Notes under the pieces: model-generated
Told to the model about the DNA's origin: nothing
The model's database searches: none
The model's input: the letters and a program-made list of their open reading frames with translations, nothing else
Position numbers and translations under genes: made by a program
NCBI GenBank assembly: GCA_964370395.1
Contig: CAYJIZ010000002.1
Location: forward strand, 93,345 to 157,344
Source of the DNA: JBGUVL01 sp964370395
GTDB taxonomy: Bacteria; Bacillota_I; Bacilli_A; Erysipelotrichales; Erysipelotrichaceae
Direction: 5' to 3'
Length of the DNA: 64,000 nt
Part shown: piece after piece, positions 44,650 through 52,311 of the stretch
Position numbering within the stretch: position 1 is the first letter of the stretch
Layout: each line of letters begins with the position of its first letter

Positions 44650-44922
44650 ATGGCAGTTAAATTAAGATTAAAAAGAATGGGGAAAAAAGGACACCCTTTC
44701 TATAGAGTAGTAGCAGCGGATTCAAGAAGTCCAAGAGATGGAAGAATTATTGAAGCAATCGGAACATATGATCCAAATGCTAATCCAGCAGCAGTTAGTA
44801 TCAATGAAGAATTAGCTATCAAATGGATTAAAAATGGTGCACAACCTTCTGATACAGTAAGAAACTTATTGTCTAAAGAAGGAATCTTAAAGAAATTACA
44901 CGACGAAAAGAACGCGAAGTAA
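44650..44922 (+). CDS. rpsP: 30S ribosomal protein S16
   Basis: The 90-residue protein begins MAVKLRLKRMGKKGHPFYR and contains RDGRIIEAIGTYDPN, both S16 hallmarks. S16 stabilises the 5' domain of 16S rRNA. The start at 44650 is chosen because AGGAGG (44636-44641) is eight bases upstream; the in-frame ATG at 44644 would be only two bases away. It heads rpsP-khpA-rimM-trmD and shares its final A with the khpA start. Confidence 0.97.
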   Translation: MAVKLRLKRMGKKGHPFYRVVAADSRSPRDGRIIEAIGTYDPNANPAAVSINEELAIKWIKNGAQPSDTVRNLLSKEGILKKLHDEKNAK

Positions 44923-45179
44923 TGATTGATTTCGAAAAGGTTGTTTTAGATCTTGTAACACCGATGGTAGATGACAAAGACAGTATTTCTGTTAAAGTGA
45001 TGTCTACATTAAATGAAAACGAGATCTTACTACATGTTTATGCAAATTCAGATGATGTTGCTCGTTTAATTGGTCGTCGTGGGATTATGGCAAGCAGTAT
45101 TCGTCAAATGATGTCTGTTGCAGCAAGAAAAGAAAACAAGATTATCACAATCAAGTTTGAATCATACCAGGATGCTTAA
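44922..45179 (+). CDS. khpA: KH-domain RNA-binding protein KhpA (YlqC)
   Basis: The 85-residue protein is a single KH domain with the GxxG-type loop in RLIGRRGIMASSIRQ. KhpA forms a dimer with KhpB/Jag and affects cell length and RNA regulation in streptococci and clostridia. The start overlaps the rpsP stop (TAATG), so translation is coupled. The TAA stop lies in the loop of a terminator hairpin. Confidence 0.93.
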   Translation: MIDFEKVVLDLVTPMVDDKDSISVKVMSTLNENEILLHVYANSDDVARLIGRRGIMASSIRQMMSVAARKENKIITIKFESYQDA

Positions 45180-45192
45180 GCATCCTTTTTTA
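45169..45192 (+). terminator. Terminator hairpin over the khpA stop codon
   Basis: AGGATGC-TTAA-GCATCCT (45169-45186) followed by TTTTT. It separates rpsP-khpA from rimM-trmD, perhaps with partial readthrough. Confidence 0.75.
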
Positions 45193-45203
45193 AGAGGTGC
45201 GTT

Positions 45204-45698
45204 ATGGAAAAGTTAAAAATTGGGATTATCGTTAATACACATGGACTAAAAGGGGAAGTGAAAATCAAATCTTTTAGTGATTTTAATGCGATTCGTTTTG
45301 AAAAGAAAAAGACTTTGTCGATTTTATACCAAGGGGAATATGTGGATGTCACAATTGCGACTTCACGTGAAAACAAAGGAAATGTTTTTGTTTCGTTTGT
45401 TGGTTATGAAGACATTAATCTAGTAGAAAAATTTCGTAATTGCGATGTGTGCATCAACCGCGATGACTTACATGAGTTAGAAGAAGACGAAGTGTACTTT
45501 ATCGATTTAATGGGTTGTGAAGTGTATTTAGAAGATGGACAGTTGTTAGGTCAAGTGGAAGATGTACTTGAGACAGGAGCAAATGCGGTATTGCGTGTGA
45601 ATCAGAAAACATTGATTCCTTATGTAAAAGCGTTTGTGAAAGAAGCAGACATCAAAAACAAGCGTATTGTTGTGTATGATGTAGAAGGTTTACTATGA
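45204..45698 (+). CDS. rimM: Ribosome maturation factor RimM
   Basis: The 164-residue protein assists maturation of the 30S head (near S19). It has an N-terminal RimM domain starting IGIIVNTHGLKGEVKIK and a C-terminal PRC-barrel with FIDLMGCEVY, GQVEDVLETGANAVL and LIPYVKAFV. SD TAAGAGGTG follows the khpA hairpin. The gene overlaps trmD by four bases (ATGA type). Confidence 0.96.
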   Translation: MEKLKIGIIVNTHGLKGEVKIKSFSDFNAIRFEKKKTLSILYQGEYVDVTIATSRENKGNVFVSFVGYEDINLVEKFRNCDVCINRDDLHELEEDEVYFIDLMGCEVYLEDGQLLGQVEDVLETGANAVLRVNQKTLIPYVKAFVKEADIKNKRIVVYDVEGLL

Positions 45699-46429
45699 AA
45701 ATAAGTGTACTTACACTATTTCCAGAGTTCTTTGCTTCGTTTGTTTCTACCTCGATTATTAAAAGAGCGCTAGAGAGTGAAAAGATTGAATTTGAAACAA
45801 TTAATTTTCGTGATTATACCAAAGACAAACACAATAATGTAGACGATACAATTTGTGGTGGTGGTGCAGGGATGTTGTTGACATGCCAACCGATTGTCGA
45901 TTGCCTTCGTGCGATTAAAACAGACAATAGCTTAGTGGTTATGATGACGCCACAAGGACGAACATTCCAACAAGCTATCGCTCGAAAATTGATTCGTTAT
46001 GATCATATTATTTTATTGTGTGGGCATTACGAAGGATTTGATGAACGTATTCGTGACTATGTTGATATGGAAATATCAATTGGTGATTATGTGTTAACTG
46101 GAGGAGAAGCAGGAGCATTGGTTGTATCGGATGCTTTGATTCGCTTGGTTGATGGTGTGATTCGAAAGAGTTCGCACGAAGAAGATTCCTTTGAAAATGG
46201 TTTGTTAGAGTATCCGCAATACACGCGTCCCGTTGAATTTGAAGGGAAATGTGTACCAGAAGTATTATTGAGCGGACACCATGAAAACATTCGTAAATGG
46301 CGTCTGAAAGAGTCGCTACGCAAAACTTATGTAAGAAGACCGCAACTGTTAGATAATTATGCATTCACAAAAGAAGCTGAAGATTTATTAGAAGAAGTAA
46401 AAAGAGAAGAAGATAGTAAAAATAAGTAA
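45695..46429 (+). CDS. trmD: tRNA (guanine-37-N1)-methyltransferase
   Basis: The 244-residue SPOUT enzyme methylates G37 next to the anticodon, preventing +1 frameshifts. The trefoil-knot SAM site is seen in LLCGHYEGFDERIRD and SIGDYVLTGGE; the N-terminus MKISVLTLFPEFF is standard. It overlaps rimM and is followed by a separate promoter for rplS. Confidence 0.97.
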   Translation: MKISVLTLFPEFFASFVSTSIIKRALESEKIEFETINFRDYTKDKHNNVDDTICGGGAGMLLTCQPIVDCLRAIKTDNSLVVMMTPQGRTFQQAIARKLIRYDHIILLCGHYEGFDERIRDYVDMEISIGDYVLTGGEAGALVVSDALIRLVDGVIRKSSHEEDSFENGLLEYPQYTRPVEFEGKCVPEVLLSGHHENIRKWRLKESLRKTYVRRPQLLDNYAFTKEAEDLLEEVKREEDSKNK

Positions 46430-46436
46430 ATTAATC

Positions 46437-46465
46437 TAGACATGGAATTAATTATTTGTTATTAT
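46437..46465 (+). promoter_or_regulatory. Promoter of rplS
   Basis: TAGACA (46437-46442), 17-base spacer, extended -10 TGTTATTAT (46457-46465). Confidence 0.6.
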
Positions 46466-46471
46466 TATATA

Positions 46472-46540
46472 GCCTATTGGCCGTATGGTTCCGCTGAACG
46501 TTAGATTCATGAGCTGTAACGTTACAGATGAAAAGGAGCA
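46472..46540 (+). promoter_or_regulatory. Leader of rplS with mutually exclusive hairpins (candidate L19 leader)
   Basis: AACGTTA (46497-46503) can pair with TAACGTT (46517-46523). The same downstream bases also form the palindrome CTGTAACGTTACAG (46514-46527) just ahead of the AAAAGGAG ribosome binding site. An L19 leader is known in Bacillota; identity with it is inferred from location, not alignment. Confidence 0.5.
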
Positions 46541-46545
46541 AGAGT

Positions 46546-46893
46546 ATGAATTTAAATTTAGTAAATGAAGTGACTAAGTCACAATTAAAAACTGACATTC
46601 CTGCATTCCGTAGTGGATGTACAGTAAAAGTTCACGTTAAAATTAAAGAGGGTGACAAATCAAGAATCCAGGTATTCGAAGGTTTGGTTATTTCTAAAAA
46701 AGGTGGAGGAATTGCTGAAACGTTTACAGTTCGTAAAATCTCTAACCAAATTGGAGTAGAAAGAACATTCCCATTACATTCACCAATCATTGATAAGATT
46801 GAAGTGGTACGTAAAGGTAAAGTTAGAAGAAACAAATTACACTACTTACGTGGTCTTTCTGGAAAAGCAGCTCGTATTAAAGAAATTAGATAG
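46546..46893 (+). CDS. rplS: 50S ribosomal protein L19
   Basis: The 115-residue protein lies at the 30S-50S interface. It has FRSGCTVKVHVKIKEGDKSR, VRKISNQIGVERTFPLHSP and ends KLHYLRGLSGKAARIKE, all L19 hallmarks. ATG at 46546 with SD AAAAGGAG is chosen over 46528, which lies inside the leader palindrome. It has its own promoter, leader and terminator after trmD. Confidence 0.97.
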   Translation: MNLNLVNEVTKSQLKTDIPAFRSGCTVKVHVKIKEGDKSRIQVFEGLVISKKGGGIAETFTVRKISNQIGVERTFPLHSPIIDKIEVVRKGKVRRNKLHYLRGLSGKAARIKEIR

Positions 46894-46895
46894 TA

Positions 46896-46925
46896 AAGTC
46901 GGGACAACCGGCTTTTCTTTTTATT
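46896..46925 (+). terminator. Terminator after rplS
   Basis: AAGTCGG (46896-46902) pairs with CCGGCTT (46908-46914, one G-U), followed by TTCTTTTT. Confidence 0.75.
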
Positions 46926-46932
46926 TTAATAT

Positions 46933-46950
46933 TGCTATAATATAACCATG
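46933..46950 (+). promoter_or_regulatory. Extended -10 promoter giving a leaderless lepB transcript
   Basis: TGCTATAAT (46933-46941) is followed after six bases (ATAACC) by the ATG at 46948, with no ribosome binding site. The TATAAT-to-ATG 15-mer is identical to that at 3329-3343. Confidence 0.65.
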
Positions 46951-47520
46951 AAAATAGAAACGAAAAAAGAGATTTTAACGGAAGTCTTATACATATTAAG
47001 GACAATTGTCATCTGCTCGGTGGCAGTTTTTATATGTGTGCGATTATTTTTCTCACCAGTTCATGTCGATGGGAATAGTATGCATCCTACTTTAAAGGAT
47101 GATGATTTTGGTTTTTCGTTTGTATTAAGCTCTTTGTTTCATAAGTACGACCGTTTTGATGTCGTTGTCGCAAACTTTGAAAAAGAGGGGAAGTATTTAG
47201 TAAAACGTATTATCGGTTTACCAAATGAAACAATCGAATACAAAAACAACAATTTGTATGTCGATGGCAAAAAAGTAGAAGAAACTTTTTTTGATGATGA
47301 GTATGTAAACAAACTAACATGGGATGGTGAACTTGAATTCACTGATGATTTTGGTCCTGTTCAACTCGGTGACGATGAGTATTTCTTATTAGGAGACAAT
47401 CGTAAAGCGAGTAAAGATTCACGAGAGGTCGGTGCATTCAAATCAAACGACCTGTTAAGCAAGTATATATTTGTAGTATATCCGTTTTCCAATTTTAATA
47501 TTGTAACGGATGGAAAGTAA
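46948..47520 (+). CDS. lepB: Type I signal peptidase (first of a tandem pair)
   Basis: The 190-residue membrane-anchored serine protease removes signal peptides from exported proteins. One N-terminal membrane segment (about 15-37) precedes the catalytic Ser44 in GNSMHPT and Lys86 in LVKRIIGLP. GDNRKASKDSREVG is the third signature. Its start has no SD and appears leaderless. A second, clearly diverged signal peptidase begins 12 bases after the stop. In B. subtilis a signal peptidase gene (sipU-like) is not fixed at this site, but lep genes often sit between rplS and rbgA in Firmicutes. Confidence 0.95.
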   Translation: MKIETKKEILTEVLYILRTIVICSVAVFICVRLFFSPVHVDGNSMHPTLKDDDFGFSFVLSSLFHKYDRFDVVVANFEKEGKYLVKRIIGLPNETIEYKNNNLYVDGKKVEETFFDDEYVNKLTWDGELEFTDDFGPVQLGDDEYFLLGDNRKASKDSREVGAFKSNDLLSKYIFVVYPFSNFNIVTDGK

Positions 47521-47532
47521 TTGAGGAATGAT

Positions 47533-48132
47533 ATGGAAGAAGTAAAAAAAGAAAAACCAAGACAGGATAAGAATTTTCTATGGATCGAAGCGTTGGATTT
47601 GATTCGTATTGTTTTAATCTGTTTTGTGTGTGTTTTTATTTGTACACAGTTTTTATTCAAACCAGTACGCGTGGAAGGGGAAAGTATGTATCCGACATTA
47701 GAAAATGACGAGTATGGCTTTTCTAATATTTTCGGTGCTTTAATCAGTGCTTTTAACCGTTTCGATGTGGTGGTTGTGAATGGCGAGAAAACAAACGATG
47801 ATAACTGGGTAAAACGAATTATCGGTTTGCCAAATGAAACGATTGAGTTTAGAGATGATCGCTTGTATATCGATGGAAAATACATGAAGGAACCTTTTTT
47901 AGATACAAATTATATGGAAGGTGTAAAAGCACAAAAAAATACGAATTTTACGGATGACTTTGGACCGATAACATTAGGAAAAGACGAATATTTTGTAATG
48001 GGAGACAACCGTCGTTTATCATTTGATTCACGCGCAGTGGGTCCTTTTAAACAAGGTGATATTATTTCGAAATCGGTACTTGTATTGTATCCGTTTGATA
48101 AGATGGGATTGGTTAACGATGGAACAAAGTAA
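47533..48132 (+). CDS. lepB: Type I signal peptidase (second of a tandem pair)
   Basis: The 199-residue paralogue has one membrane segment (about 22-44), catalytic Ser51 in GESMYPT and Lys94 in WVKRIIGLP, and GDNRRLSFDSRAVG. Both copies therefore look active and may prefer different substrates. The ATG at 47533 with SD GAGGA is used; a TTG at 47521 adds only four residues. The 3' end overlaps rbgA by 14 bases. Confidence 0.94.
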   Translation: MEEVKKEKPRQDKNFLWIEALDLIRIVLICFVCVFICTQFLFKPVRVEGESMYPTLENDEYGFSNIFGALISAFNRFDVVVVNGEKTNDDNWVKRIIGLPNETIEFRDDRLYIDGKYMKEPFLDTNYMEGVKAQKNTNFTDDFGPITLGKDEYFVMGDNRRLSFDSRAVGPFKQGDIISKSVLVLYPFDKMGLVNDGTK

Positions 48133-48988
48133 ATTAAACATTAACTGGTTTCCAGGTCATATGACCAAAGCGAAACGTGAGATGCAAGATAAATTAAGAA
48201 TGGTGGATATGGTCATTGAACTTCGTGATGCGCGTATTCCTTATTCTAGTAAAAACCCTTTGATTGATGAGTTGATTCACCAAAAACCGAGAATCATCAT
48301 CTTAACAAAAATTGACAAAGCACAAGATGTCTATACTCAACAATGGGTAAATGAATTAAGTAATGAATCGACAGTAGTGTTATGTATGAATGTGTTGCGT
48401 GACAACGTGACAAAAAAGGTAATCAATGCAGCAAAGGTGTTAATGAAAGATAAAATTGATCGTCAAATTCGTAAAGGAATCAAACCAAGAGCAATTCGTG
48501 CAATGGTTTGTGGTATTCCTAACGTAGGGAAATCAACACTAATTAACCAATTGGCGAAAAAGAAAGCTACCATCACAGCGGATCGACCTGGTGTAACGCG
48601 TTCTTTGCAATGGGTTAAAGTAGGAACGGAAATTGAACTACTTGATACTCCAGGTGTATTATGGCCTAAGTTTGAAGATGAGCATGTGGCGATGATGTTA
48701 GCGATTAGTGGAGCGATTAATGATAAGATACTTCCATTAGATGAAGTGGCTTATTTTGCCTTAAAGTATTTAAAGGCGAACCACCCTCAAACATTAGCTG
48801 CGTACTATGATGTTGATTTGATTGACAATAACTACAAGTTATTTCAAAACATTGCTATCAAACGTGGGTATATGTTAAAAGGGAACGAAGTTGATATGAA
48901 ACGAGTTGTTGATACTTTTATGAAAGATTTACGTGCCGATAAGTTTGGTCAAATCACATGGGAGACAATTGATGAAGTGCGAAAATGA
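48119..48988 (+). CDS. rbgA: Ribosome biogenesis GTPase RbgA (YlqF)
   Basis: The 289-residue protein is a circularly permuted GTPase required for late 50S assembly. The motifs come in the order G4 (LTKIDKA), G1 (GIPNVGKST) and G3 (DTPGVLWP). The N-terminus NINWFPGHMTKAKREM is diagnostic. The start at 48119 lies inside the end of lepB; further upstream in-frame sequence is only the lepB shadow. Its end overlaps rnhB by 17 bases. Confidence 0.97.
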   Translation: MEQSKLNINWFPGHMTKAKREMQDKLRMVDMVIELRDARIPYSSKNPLIDELIHQKPRIIILTKIDKAQDVYTQQWVNELSNESTVVLCMNVLRDNVTKKVINAAKVLMKDKIDRQIRKGIKPRAIRAMVCGIPNVGKSTLINQLAKKKATITADRPGVTRSLQWVKVGTEIELLDTPGVLWPKFEDEHVAMMLAISGAINDKILPLDEVAYFALKYLKANHPQTLAAYYDVDLIDNNYKLFQNIAIKRGYMLKGNEVDMKRVVDTFMKDLRADKFGQITWETIDEVRK

Positions 48989-49592
48989 GTTCGAACGAAA
49001 ATTTCATGATGCTGGTTACCAGTTCATAATTGGACTTGATGAAGCGGGACGTGGACCAATCGCTGGACCGTTAGTTGTTGCTGGCGTTGTGTTTGCACCT
49101 TTCTTTGAACATGATGAGATATATGATTCAAAAAAGCTAACACAGAAAAAACGAGATTCCTTGTTTGATTACATCAAAGACAATGCCCTTTATTATAAAA
49201 TAGAGGTGGTAAGCGAACGTTTTATTGATGAACATAACATTTATCGTGCTACACAATTAACGATGGAGAAAATCGTTAAGGAATGTACGATGTGTGAGGC
49301 GATACTAAGTGATGCAATGCCACTACCAACAGTGGAAAAACCGGTGGAAGCACTAGTGAAAGGTGATCAAAAAAGTGTCAGCATTGCAGCTGCAAGTATT
49401 TTAGCGAAAGTGACACGAGATCGCATTATGGAAGCGTTAGATGAAACGTATCCTAACTATGGATTCAAACAACACAAAGGCTATCCAACCAAACAACATC
49501 TACTTGCGTTAGAGACGTATGGTGTTTTGGATATCCATCGTAGAAGTTATGGACCAGTACAAAAACAAATGCAAATGAAACTAGACATCTAA
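48972..49592 (+). CDS. rnhB: Ribonuclease HII
   Basis: The 206-residue enzyme cleaves RNA in RNA-DNA hybrids and at single ribonucleotides in DNA. The catalytic core has GLDEAGRGPIAGP (DE pair), DSKKLT and DQKSVSIAAASILAKVTRD (Asp and Ser-rich motif). ATG at 48972 overlaps rbgA. The stop codon is inside a terminator hairpin. Confidence 0.96.
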   Translation: MKCENEFERKFHDAGYQFIIGLDEAGRGPIAGPLVVAGVVFAPFFEHDEIYDSKKLTQKKRDSLFDYIKDNALYYKIEVVSERFIDEHNIYRATQLTMEKIVKECTMCEAILSDAMPLPTVEKPVEALVKGDQKSVSIAAASILAKVTRDRIMEALDETYPNYGFKQHKGYPTKQHLLALETYGVLDIHRRSYGPVQKQMQMKLDI

Positions 49593-49612
49593 CCTTTGGT
49601 TGATGTCTTTTA
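49583..49612 (+). terminator. Terminator overlapping the rnhB stop
   Basis: AGACATC-T-AACC pairs with GGTT-GATGTCT (49583-49608), loop TTT, followed by TT(A). The TAA stop is inside the 5' arm. Confidence 0.75.
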
Positions 49613-49643
49613 TAATAAGAAAAAAAAGAATGGCGATAAGATA

Positions 49644-49672
49644 TTGCAAAAAAATAAGAAAAATAATATAAT
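49644..49672 (+). promoter_or_regulatory. Promoter of the hypothetical-nfeD-SPFH transcript
   Basis: TTGCAA (49644-49649), 17-base spacer, perfect TATAAT (49667-49672). Confidence 0.8.
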
Positions 49673-49692
49673 GTAATCAGGAGGTAATCAAA

Positions 49693-50058
49693 ATGTATGA
49701 GTGGATGAAAGGTAATGCATATAATTTGAATGTTACTTTATATAATACTAATATTACTTTAAACAGCTCTGCTGCTTCGTATTTTGACAACATACGATGG
49801 GTGATGATAGGGTTAGACTTAGCGCATAAGAAGATTGCCATCAAGCCTGTACCAAAAAATAAAGTGGATTTAAATTTAGTTCCATTAGAGCATCTGCATA
49901 AGATCTCTATTGGGAAAGGATATGGAAGAATCAGCAACAAAAACATTATGAAAGAAATAAGTGAAGGTTTAGGTTATGCGATTGATGGGTGCAAATTTAA
50001 AGCAACTTTTAATGATAAAGATGAATATTTAGAAGTTGATTTAAGTGAAACACTGTAA
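49693..50058 (+). CDS. Hypothetical protein (121 aa) upstream of an NfeD-SPFH pair
   Basis: I do not recognise the family. It starts MYEWMKGNAYNLNVTL, is predicted mixed alpha/beta and soluble, with a basic centre (HKKIAIKPVPKNKVD) and an acidic C-terminus (NDKDEYLEVDLSETL). A perfect SD, AGGAGG, and a consensus promoter indicate a real, well-expressed gene. The NfeD gene starts 15 bases after its stop, so the three genes are probably one operon and this protein may act with the membrane-microdomain pair. Function is not assigned. Confidence 0.75.
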   Translation: MYEWMKGNAYNLNVTLYNTNITLNSSAASYFDNIRWVMIGLDLAHKKIAIKPVPKNKVDLNLVPLEHLHKISIGKGYGRISNKNIMKEISEGLGYAIDGCKFKATFNDKDEYLEVDLSETL

Positions 50059-50073
50059 GGGGAAGGTGAAACT

Positions 50074-50496
50074 ATGTTAATTGTATGGTTGTGCATTGGT
50101 TTGGCTGCTGTTATTATTGAGCTATTAACACCAACGGCACTAATAAGTATATGGTTTGCTTGCGGAGCAGTAATCGCTGGATTATTAGGTCTTGCAGGAA
50201 TCGATTTAACGTATCAAATTGTTGCGTTCTTCGTTGTATCACTTGTGACAATGCTTGTAGCTCGTCCTGTAGCAACGCGTTATTTGCGCGGTAATACCGT
50301 AGCGACCAATGCGGATCGCATGATTGGTAGCATTGCTACCGTAACAAGAGAAATCGTACAAGAGCACTGGGGTGAAGTGTATGTTAACTCAAGTTATTGG
50401 AGTGCAGTGAGTGTCAATGGAGAATTTATTGAAAAAGGTAAAAAAGTAAAAGTCTTAGCGATTGAAGGAGCTAAGCTAATTGTTAAAGAACTTTAA
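50074..50496 (+). CDS. NfeD-like membrane protein
   Basis: The 140-residue protein has two to three N-terminal membrane segments (about 1-70) and a C-terminal OB-fold domain (about 85-140, GSIATVTREIVQEHWGEVY), the short NfeD-1b layout. NfeD proteins pair with SPFH/stomatin-type proteins, and one follows here after 17 bases. They are thought to organise membrane microdomains or quality control. SD GGGGAAGGTGA. Confidence 0.88.
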   Translation: MLIVWLCIGLAAVIIELLTPTALISIWFACGAVIAGLLGLAGIDLTYQIVAFFVVSLVTMLVARPVATRYLRGNTVATNADRMIGSIATVTREIVQEHWGEVYVNSSYWSAVSVNGEFIEKGKKVKVLAIEGAKLIVKEL

Positions 50497-50513
50497 CAGG
50501 AAGGGAAATGATT

Positions 50514-51443
50514 ATGAACTTAACAGGAATTATTTTATTGGTAGTTGCTATTTTATTAGTAGCCGGATTTTTAGCTTACGTAGTGCGTATTGTTCCACAA
50601 GCACACTCATTTGTTGTAGAACGTTTGGGAGCTTACCACACAACTTGGAATACAGGAATTCACTTTATTGTTCCATTTATTGATCGTGTATCAAATAAAG
50701 TGACATTAAAAGAAATTGTAAAAGACTTTGCCCCACAACCTGTAATTACAAAAGATAATGTAACAATGCAAATTGATACGGTTGTCTACTTTCAAATTAC
50801 AGACCCAAAATTATATACGTATGGAGTAGTAGGACCTATCACAGCGATTGAAAACTTAACTGCGACAACATTACGTAACATTATTGGGGATTTGGAACTT
50901 GATGAAACATTAACATCACGTGATATTATTAATACAAAGATGCGTGCTATCTTAGATGAAGCGACAGACCCTTGGGGAATTAAAGTAGGACGTGTGGAAG
51001 TGAAAAATATCATTCCACCTAGAGATATTCAAGATGCGATGGAAAAACAAATGCGTGCAGAACGTGAACGTCGTGAATCAATCTTACGTGCTGAAGGGGA
51101 AAAACGCAGTGCCATCTTAACAGCAGAAGGAGAAAAAGAATCAACGATTCTTCGTGCTACTGCGAAAAAAGAAGCTACGATTGCGGAAGCAGAAGGGAAT
51201 GCACAAGCGATGGAACGTATTTATGAAGCCCAAGCTCGTGGTATTCAAATGATTAAGGAAGCAAACCCTAGCAAAGAGTACTTAACATTACAAAGTTTAG
51301 AAACATACTCCAAGATTGCTGATGGAAAAGCAACGAAGATTGTTGTTCCTGCAGAATTGCAAAATGTAGCATCCTTATTAAGTAGTGCTAAAGAATTCTT
51401 AACTGATCCAAAAGAAACAAACGATACAAACGTAATGAAATAA
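50514..51443 (+). CDS. SPFH/Band 7 protein (QmcA/paraslipin type)
   Basis: The 309-residue protein has an N-terminal membrane anchor (about 1-25), the SPFH/Band 7 domain (VPQAHSFVVERLGAYHTTW, VDTVVYFQITDPK) and a charged coiled C-terminal part with repeating RAEGEKRSA and TAEGEKES segments. It is the usual partner of short NfeD proteins; the pair resembles E. coli QmcA-YbbK. ATG at 50514 is eight bases from the SD GGAAGGG; ATG at 50508 is too close. A terminator follows. Confidence 0.92.
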   Translation: MNLTGIILLVVAILLVAGFLAYVVRIVPQAHSFVVERLGAYHTTWNTGIHFIVPFIDRVSNKVTLKEIVKDFAPQPVITKDNVTMQIDTVVYFQITDPKLYTYGVVGPITAIENLTATTLRNIIGDLELDETLTSRDIINTKMRAILDEATDPWGIKVGRVEVKNIIPPRDIQDAMEKQMRAERERRESILRAEGEKRSAILTAEGEKESTILRATAKKEATIAEAEGNAQAMERIYEAQARGIQMIKEANPSKEYLTLQSLETYSKIADGKATKIVVPAELQNVASLLSSAKEFLTDPKETNDTNVMK

Positions 51444-51447
51444 AAAG

Positions 51448-51474
51448 ACAGAGAGAAAATTCTCTCTGTTTTAT
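51448..51474 (+). terminator. Terminator after the SPFH gene
   Basis: ACAGAGAGA (51448-51456) pairs perfectly with TCTCTCTGT (51461-51469), followed by TTTATT. Confidence 0.85.
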
Positions 51475-51518
51475 TATGAGAATTTAAAATTATCGCATAT
51501 ATAATAGTAGGAGGGTTT

Positions 51519-52253
51519 ATGCGAGAACAACTATTATGGTATGCGATAAAATACAAAGGAGACTATTTTCAAATTAAAAAGGCGATTACTACAAATGAGA
51601 AATGGCATAAAATACATTGTGACGAACAATATGTCACGATAGTTGATGCTCATTATCCCAGAGTGTTTCACTCGTTGCAATACAAACCATGGGTACTTTT
51701 CTACAAAGGTAATATTGACTTGCTACAAAAACGCTATATCGGCGTAGTGGGAAGTCGATTAATGAGTGATTATGGCAAACGATGCTGTGAACAATTGAAT
51801 GAGCATCTAAGTATGGAGTATGGAATCGTGAGTGGATTAGCTAAAGGGGTGGATGCGTATGCACATCACTTGGCACTTATGTCAAATCGTAATACAATTG
51901 CAATCATCGGTTGTGGAATTCAAGTAGTGTATCCAAAAGAAAATCTTCATTTGTATGCGCAAGTACAAGAAAAAGGATTGCTGTTAAGTGAATATCCTAG
52001 CGATACACCACCGCTAGCGAAACATTTTCCATGGCGGAATCGATTGATCGCCGCGATTGGTGAGCAGCTTGTTGTAGTCGAAGCGAAACGGCGTAGTGGT
52101 ACCCTTATCAGTGTGAACGAAGCGTTGGAGCTAGGAAAAGAAGTACACTGTTTTGTACATGATTATTTTCACTCACAAGGTGAAGGGTGTAATTTGTTAA
52201 TTCAACAAGGTTGTCATATGTTGGCAAGTGCAATCGATATTAAGGAAATATAA
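51519..52253 (+). CDS. dprA: DNA processing protein DprA
   Basis: The 244-residue Rossmann-fold protein loads RecA on incoming single-stranded DNA during transformation. It has GVVGSRLMSDYG, SGLAKGVDAYAHHLAL, IIGCGIQVVYPKEN, FPWRNRLIAAIGE and SGTLISVNEALELGK, the full family series. It is shorter than many DprA proteins (about 290-360) because the N-terminal SAM-like part is reduced and no C-terminal winged helix is evident. SD TAGGAGGG. Placement before topA matches other Firmicutes. Confidence 0.95.
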   Translation: MREQLLWYAIKYKGDYFQIKKAITTNEKWHKIHCDEQYVTIVDAHYPRVFHSLQYKPWVLFYKGNIDLLQKRYIGVVGSRLMSDYGKRCCEQLNEHLSMEYGIVSGLAKGVDAYAHHLALMSNRNTIAIIGCGIQVVYPKENLHLYAQVQEKGLLLSEYPSDTPPLAKHFPWRNRLIAAIGEQLVVVEAKRRSGTLISVNEALELGKEVHCFVHDYFHSQGEGCNLLIQQGCHMLASAIDIKEI

Positions 52254-52259
52254 AAAAAG

Positions 52260-52288
52260 TTGACAAAGTAAAATGTTAAAGTTACTAT
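52260..52288 (+). promoter_or_regulatory. Promoter of topA
   Basis: Consensus TTGACA (52260-52265), 17-base spacer, TACTAT (52283-52288). Confidence 0.75.
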
Positions 52289-52311
52289 GTTTTAGAAATA
52301 GGAGGGTGCAT

